Of a stretch of 11,693 nucleotides of DNA, positions 6,656-11,693 are shown in pieces. The stretch is from QHYU01 sp041493955 (GTDB taxonomy: Bacteria > Acidobacteriota > Terriglobia > Acidiferrales > UBA7541). The notes beneath the pieces were generated by a model, which was given only the letters and a program-made list of their open reading frames with translations, was not told the DNA's origin and made no database searches. The stretch spans positions 1-11,693 of the forward strand of contig JBGPZW010000112.1 in the NCBI GenBank assembly GCA_041493955.1, in the 5' to 3' direction. Both the position numbers and the translations under genes were made by a program. Position 1 is the stretch's first letter, and every line of letters begins with the position of its first letter.

Positions 6656-7015
6656 CTAGGGTTCGACGATCACGCCGGGATCGAGTGCCGGGTAACCGGG
6701 AACGGTCACGGTGTACTTGTACGGGCGGTGGCGATTGTTTTCGGCGTCGCCGCGCGGCACCAGGTCCTTCGCATCGGTATGATCGTATCCCTCGCGCTCG
6801 AATGGCGACTCGCCCGCTCCGAACGAAATCTCAAACGGTAGTCCTTGCGGGCACTCCCATGTCGCCGAGTGTTTCTCGAACTTGTTCAATCTCACCATGT
6901 CGGGAATCACCATCACCTGTTTCGGGTTCTCGGTCACGATGATGGTGATCCTTTTCTGCTTCTCAATAGCCTGTGGGTCAAAGGCCTTGACGGTACCAGT
7001 TGTTTGCATACTCAT
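6656..7015 (-). CDS. Small beta-sandwich-like protein downstream of the Ser/Thr kinase
   Basis: This 119-residue protein has no signal peptide or membrane segment. Its layout is a strand (KRITIIVTEN), a short loop, KHSATWECPQG, the FEISFGAGESPF motif at 61-72, a charged Asp/Arg-rich loop, and a closing PYKYTVTVPGYPALDPGVIVEP. The W-x-C, F-x-I-x-F...PF and final Y-K-Y-x-V...DP-x-I-V pattern resembles small Ig- or cupredoxin-like proteins I recall from several phyla, but I cannot name the family with certainty, and no copper-binding set is evident. It starts 20 bases after the kinase stop with a strong GGAGG seven bases before its ATG, so it is almost surely co-transcribed with the kinase. It may be a substrate or accessory factor; that is inference. 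Confidence 0.85.
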   Translation of the reverse strand: MSMQTTGTVKAFDPQAIEKQKRITIIVTENPKQVMVIPDMVRLNKFEKHSATWECPQGLPFEISFGAGESPFEREGYDHTDAKDLVPRGDAENNRHRPYKYTVTVPGYPALDPGVIVEP

Positions 7016-7022
7016 TTTGTGT

Positions 7023-7027
7023 CCTCC
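7023..7027 (-). promoter_or_regulatory. Shine-Dalgarno site of the 119-residue protein
   Basis: On the minus strand GGAGG is followed by seven bases and the ATG at 7015. It lies inside the 20-base gap after the kinase gene, supporting coupled expression without an internal promoter. Confidence 0.75.
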
Positions 7028-7035
7028 ATGCAGAA

Positions 7036-9711
<2,676 letters not shown>

Positions 9712-9826
9712 GGGTCAGGGCGCAGACTCGAGAACCGGGCGGAACCGTCGCCACCTCGAAAGCAGACTGGAGAGACTCAGCGGGGGCCTAACCTGCTCCA
9801 GCGCCCGCCCATCGATTCTGGCCGCC

Positions 9827-9855
9827 ATGTTACTCCCAACACCGCCGGGAAGCAA
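9827..9855 (-). promoter_or_regulatory. Candidate promoter of the kinase operon
   Basis: On the minus strand TTGCTT (9855-9850), 17 bases, then TAACAT (9832-9827) matches three of six and four of six consensus positions with ideal spacing. The leader to the kinase start would be about 110 bases. Confidence 0.35.
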
Positions 9856-9892
9856 TCTGGAGCGCCGGGATCTGGTCGGCCGTACTCAGCGC

Positions 9893-9921
9893 AGGACAAA
9901 TCATTTCTGTTGCGCTAGGAT
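9893..9921 (+). promoter_or_regulatory. Candidate promoter of the amidohydrolase gene
   Basis: AGGACA (9893-9898), 17 bases, then TAGGAT (9916-9921) each match four of six consensus positions. Transcription would start near 9928, about 54 bases before the ATG. This promoter and the kinase one face away from each other, with their -35 boxes 37 bases apart. Confidence 0.4.
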
Positions 9922-9971
9922 GGCGACCCGCCGCCGATCTTTGTCGGGATGTGCGGCCGGAGAAGAAACGC

Positions 9972-9976
9972 GGAGG
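9972..9976 (+). promoter_or_regulatory. Shine-Dalgarno site deciding the amidohydrolase start
   Basis: GGAGG lies five bases before the ATG at 9982. An in-frame ATG at 9949 would add 11 residues (Arg-rich) in front of a good signal peptide and has no ribosome site, so 9982 is preferred. Confidence 0.75.
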
Positions 9977-9981
9977 ATGTC

Positions 9982-11304
9982 ATGCGGAATTTGTTTATGT
10001 CGTTGCTCTGCCTGGGGTTCTTAGCCCTTTCAGCTGCGGGCCAGCCGAAGCCGGCCACCACCACCCAGGAACAAGTCACCGTCATTCGCGCGGGAACCTT
10101 GATCGACGGCAGAAGCGACAGGCCGCGCACCAACCAGGTGATCGTGATCCGCGGCAAGCGGATCGAAAAGGTGCAGGACGCCGCTGCGGCGGAGATTCCC
10201 GCCGGGGCGAAGGTGGTTGACCTTTCGCAGGCTACGGTGCTGCCGGGGCTGATTGATGCGCACACGCACATCTTCCTGCAGGGTGAAGACCCTGCCGAAG
10301 GCGGCTACGACGTGCAGTTGCTCAGCCACGGGCTGGCCTTCCGCGCCGCGCGGGCCGCCGTCGCCGCCCGGCGGGCACTCGAACAGGGCTTCACCACAAT
10401 TCGCGACGTGGAGACCGAAGGCGCCGGCTATGGCGACGTCGGAATCAAACAGGCCATCGAGCGCGGTTACATCCCAGGGCCGCGGATCTTTGCCTCCACC
10501 CGCGCCATCTCCACCACAGGTGGATATCCGCTCGAAGGCTACGCACCGGAGGTGGAGCTGCCCAAAGGTGTGCAGATCATTGACGGCCCCGTGGAGGCGC
10601 GTAAAGCCGCGCGGCAGCAACTCAACAATGGCGCCGACTGGATCAAGGTGTACATGACGCACCGTTCGTGGCTCGACAAGCAGGGCAACCTGGTGAGCCA
10701 GCCCACGCTCACGCTCGAGGAACTCAAGGCCATCGTGGAAGAGACACACGGCTGGGGCAAGAAGGTGGCCTGTCACGCCTACAACGGTATCGGACTGCAC
10801 CGTTCGCTCGACGCCGGTTGCGACTCGATCGAGCACGGGCTCGAGCTCGATGATGCCGCCATCGCACAGATGGTCCGCCAGGGCACGTGGTTTTGCCCGA
10901 CCCTAAGCGTCTATTACTACTGGTGGGCTCCGGAAAACACGCCGGCCGGCCAGCGCGACCGTAAGCGCGTGGCCCTGCACACCACCTCGTTTCAGAAGGC
11001 CACGCGCGCGGGCGTCAAGATTGCCTTCGGCACCGACGTGGGAGGTTTCCCCTGGACCGATCCCATCGCCCAGGAGTTTGGCCACATGGTGGAAATGGGC
11101 ATGTCGCCGATGGACGCCATCCGCTCGGCCACTTCGCGCGCCGCGGAGATGCTGGACATGCCGGGCGAGCTGGGCGTGATCGCGCCGGGCGCCTACGCGG
11201 ACGTCATCGCCGTCAGGGGCGATCCGCTGAAGGACATCAATGAACTCAGGCGCATAGGATTCGTGATGAAGGATGGCAGCGTCTTCAAGAACGAGCTGCA
11301 CTGA
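9982..11304 (+). CDS. Secreted metal-dependent amidohydrolase (imidazolonepropionase/prolidase-like)
   Basis: This 440-residue protein starts with a signal peptide (MRNLFMSLLCLGFLALSAAG), so it acts outside the cytoplasm. The rest is a complete amidohydrolase-superfamily enzyme: an N-terminal small beta domain with IRAGTLIDGRS and VLPGLIDAHTH, a TIM barrel, and a C-terminal return to the beta domain with IAPGAYADVIAV. Metal-site residues are all present: H94 and H96 (DAHTH), K222 (WIKVYM, probably carbamylated to bridge two metals), H265 (ACHAYN), H285 (SIEHG) and D352 (GTDVGG). The carbamate-lysine arrangement is that of the Xaa-Pro dipeptidase and imidazolonepropionase-related branch, several of whose members hydrolyse Xaa-Pro or Xaa-Arg/Lys dipeptides. 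A dipeptidase role fits the secreted peptidases nearby but is inference. The enzyme is full length with no missing residue noted. Confidence 0.93.
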   Translation: MRNLFMSLLCLGFLALSAAGQPKPATTTQEQVTVIRAGTLIDGRSDRPRTNQVIVIRGKRIEKVQDAAAAEIPAGAKVVDLSQATVLPGLIDAHTHIFLQGEDPAEGGYDVQLLSHGLAFRAARAAVAARRALEQGFTTIRDVETEGAGYGDVGIKQAIERGYIPGPRIFASTRAISTTGGYPLEGYAPEVELPKGVQIIDGPVEARKAARQQLNNGADWIKVYMTHRSWLDKQGNLVSQPTLTLEELKAIVEETHGWGKKVACHAYNGIGLHRSLDAGCDSIEHGLELDDAAIAQMVRQGTWFCPTLSVYYYWWAPENTPAGQRDRKRVALHTTSFQKATRAGVKIAFGTDVGGFPWTDPIAQEFGHMVEMGMSPMDAIRSATSRAAEMLDMPGELGVIAPGAYADVIAVRGDPLKDINELRRIGFVMKDGSVFKNELH

Positions 11305-11313
11305 GGGATTCTC

Positions 11314-11347
11314 GAAAGAAAGAAAGAACACTGAGTACTCGAGTGTT
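11314..11347. repeat. GAAA tract followed by an imperfect inverted repeat
   Basis: Ten bases after the amidohydrolase stop, GAAA is repeated three times (11314-11325). It is followed by AACACT (11327-11332) and AGTGTT (11342-11347) around a nine-base loop. On the plus strand the A-rich side precedes the stem, the wrong order for a terminator of the amidohydrolase gene. On the minus strand the order would be right, but no minus-strand gene ends here. Confidence 0.35.
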
Positions 11348-11473
11348 TCGCGTCGCGGGATCGTTTCCGCTTCGACTTTTCCAATCTGGCGTTGCGCCCT
11401 CCGTCACAATCGTGTGGCCCCGCCACAGAGCTCCGCAACCCCAGCGCGAGAAAACTTTTCAGACAACTCGGGG

Positions 11474-11502
11474 TTGAGATGGGTAGTCAGAGGATGTATG
11501 GA
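11474..11502 (+). promoter_or_regulatory. Possible promoter of the last exported protein
   Basis: TTGAGA (11474-11479), 17 bases, then TATGGA (11497-11502) matches four of six and three of six consensus positions. It would give a leader of about 35 bases covering the 10-codon frame. The 240-base gap from 11305 to 11544 otherwise shows no gene with normal codon use. Confidence 0.3.
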
Positions 11503-11515
11503 GTGAAGAGCAATC

Positions 11516-11548
11516 ATGAAGCGCCCCTTCAGGAGTTCCGGACGATGA
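11516..11548 (+). CDS. Ten-codon upstream reading frame overlapping the next start codon
   Basis: ATG at 11516 opens MKRPFRSSGR and stops at TGA (11546-11548). The stop overlaps the ATG of the following gene in the form ATGA. The gene's own AGGAG site (11531-11535) lies inside this frame. The arrangement is typical of translational coupling, but a frame this short can arise by chance, and its only ribosome site is a poor GAAGAG. Confidence 0.25.
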   Translation: MKRPFRSSGR

Positions 11549-11693
11549 AGGACAAACACAATTTCTCGGCCTCTTCCCACCAAGGGCAGCTATTCCTCTC
11601 GCGGACTAGAAGCGGCGCGCTGGCGGCCGTCCTGATGGTTTCGCTGGCCAGCGCCACTCCCCGCCTGGCGGCGGGCAGATCCGAAGCGAAGAA
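11545..11693 (+). CDS. Exported protein, N-terminal fragment (3' end outside window)
   Basis: The frame from the ATG at 11545 stays open to the end of the window, giving 49 codons. It reads MKDKHNFSASSHQGQLF, a basic stretch (SRTRSG), a hydrophobic segment (ALAAVLMVSLASATPRLAAG) and then a polar RSEAK. This is a signal peptide with an unusually long N-region, so the product is probably exported. AGGAG (11531-11535) lies nine bases upstream. Third-position GC is moderate in the first codons and high from the hydrophobic segment on. No domain is reached, so the function cannot be stated. Confidence 0.6.
   Translation, partial: MKDKHNFSASSHQGQLFLSRTRSGALAAVLMVSLASATPRLAAGRSEAK

Noticed and set aside
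10030..10836. A 268-codon minus-strand frame inside the amidohydrolase gene
   Set aside because: It is antisense to conserved metal-site regions and has no domain or ribosome site.
11314..11347. An intrinsic terminator for the amidohydrolase gene
   Set aside because: The A-rich tract comes before the stem on the plus strand, and the bases after the stem are TTTCG with no real T run. The stem is only six pairs with a large loop.
11273..11506. A 77-codon frame overlapping the amidohydrolase end and filling the gap after it
   Set aside because: It starts inside the amidohydrolase gene in another frame, has no ribosome site, and lacks the third-position GC bias of the real genes.

Overview
The window is high-GC bacterial chromosomal DNA with densely packed genes. 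It has no tRNA or rRNA, no transposase or integrase, and no CRISPR array that I could see. The gene content suggests a soil-type acidobacterium: a Ser/Thr kinase carrying a long TPR tail, an FHA-GAF-PP2C phosphatase, secreted M1 and M28 metallopeptidases, a secreted amidohydrolase and a stand-alone FecR-like protein. This lineage call is an inference from gene content and style, not from a marker gene.

Left part (1-3344). The C-terminal end of an M1-family aminopeptidase (+) converges with two minus-strand genes. These encode a membrane-anchored FecR-like protein with a recognisable TTGACA promoter, and a large lipoprotein M28 zinc peptidase with a protease-associated domain. A small 68-residue plus-strand protein, probably SH3-like, lies divergent to the M28 gene.

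Middle part (3345-6655). A class IV PLP aminotransferase follows; its ATG sits where transcription would be expected to start, so it is probably leaderless. Next come a small exported beta-rich protein with a lysine/aspartate tail, and a 562-residue FHA-GAF-PP2C (SpoIIE/RsbU-type) phosphatase.

Right part (6656-11693). Read on the minus strand, a membrane Ser/Thr kinase with a TolB/FlgO-like region and TPR repeats is followed 20 bases later by a small beta-sandwich-like protein, and the two form a likely operon. Divergent from the kinase is a secreted metal-dependent amidohydrolase. The window ends in the first 49 codons of another exported protein, whose ATG overlaps the stop codon of a 10-codon upstream reading frame.

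Two themes run through the window. One is extracytoplasmic breakdown of peptides or amides (M1, M28, amidohydrolase). The other is Ser/Thr phosphorylation signalling: a kinase and an FHA-containing phosphatase lie in convergent neighbouring units and could plausibly act in one circuit. I found no clear evidence of an undescribed defence or mobile system. The most interesting items are the kinase plus beta-sandwich pair, the atypical FHA motif, the leaderless start and the overlapping micro-ORF.
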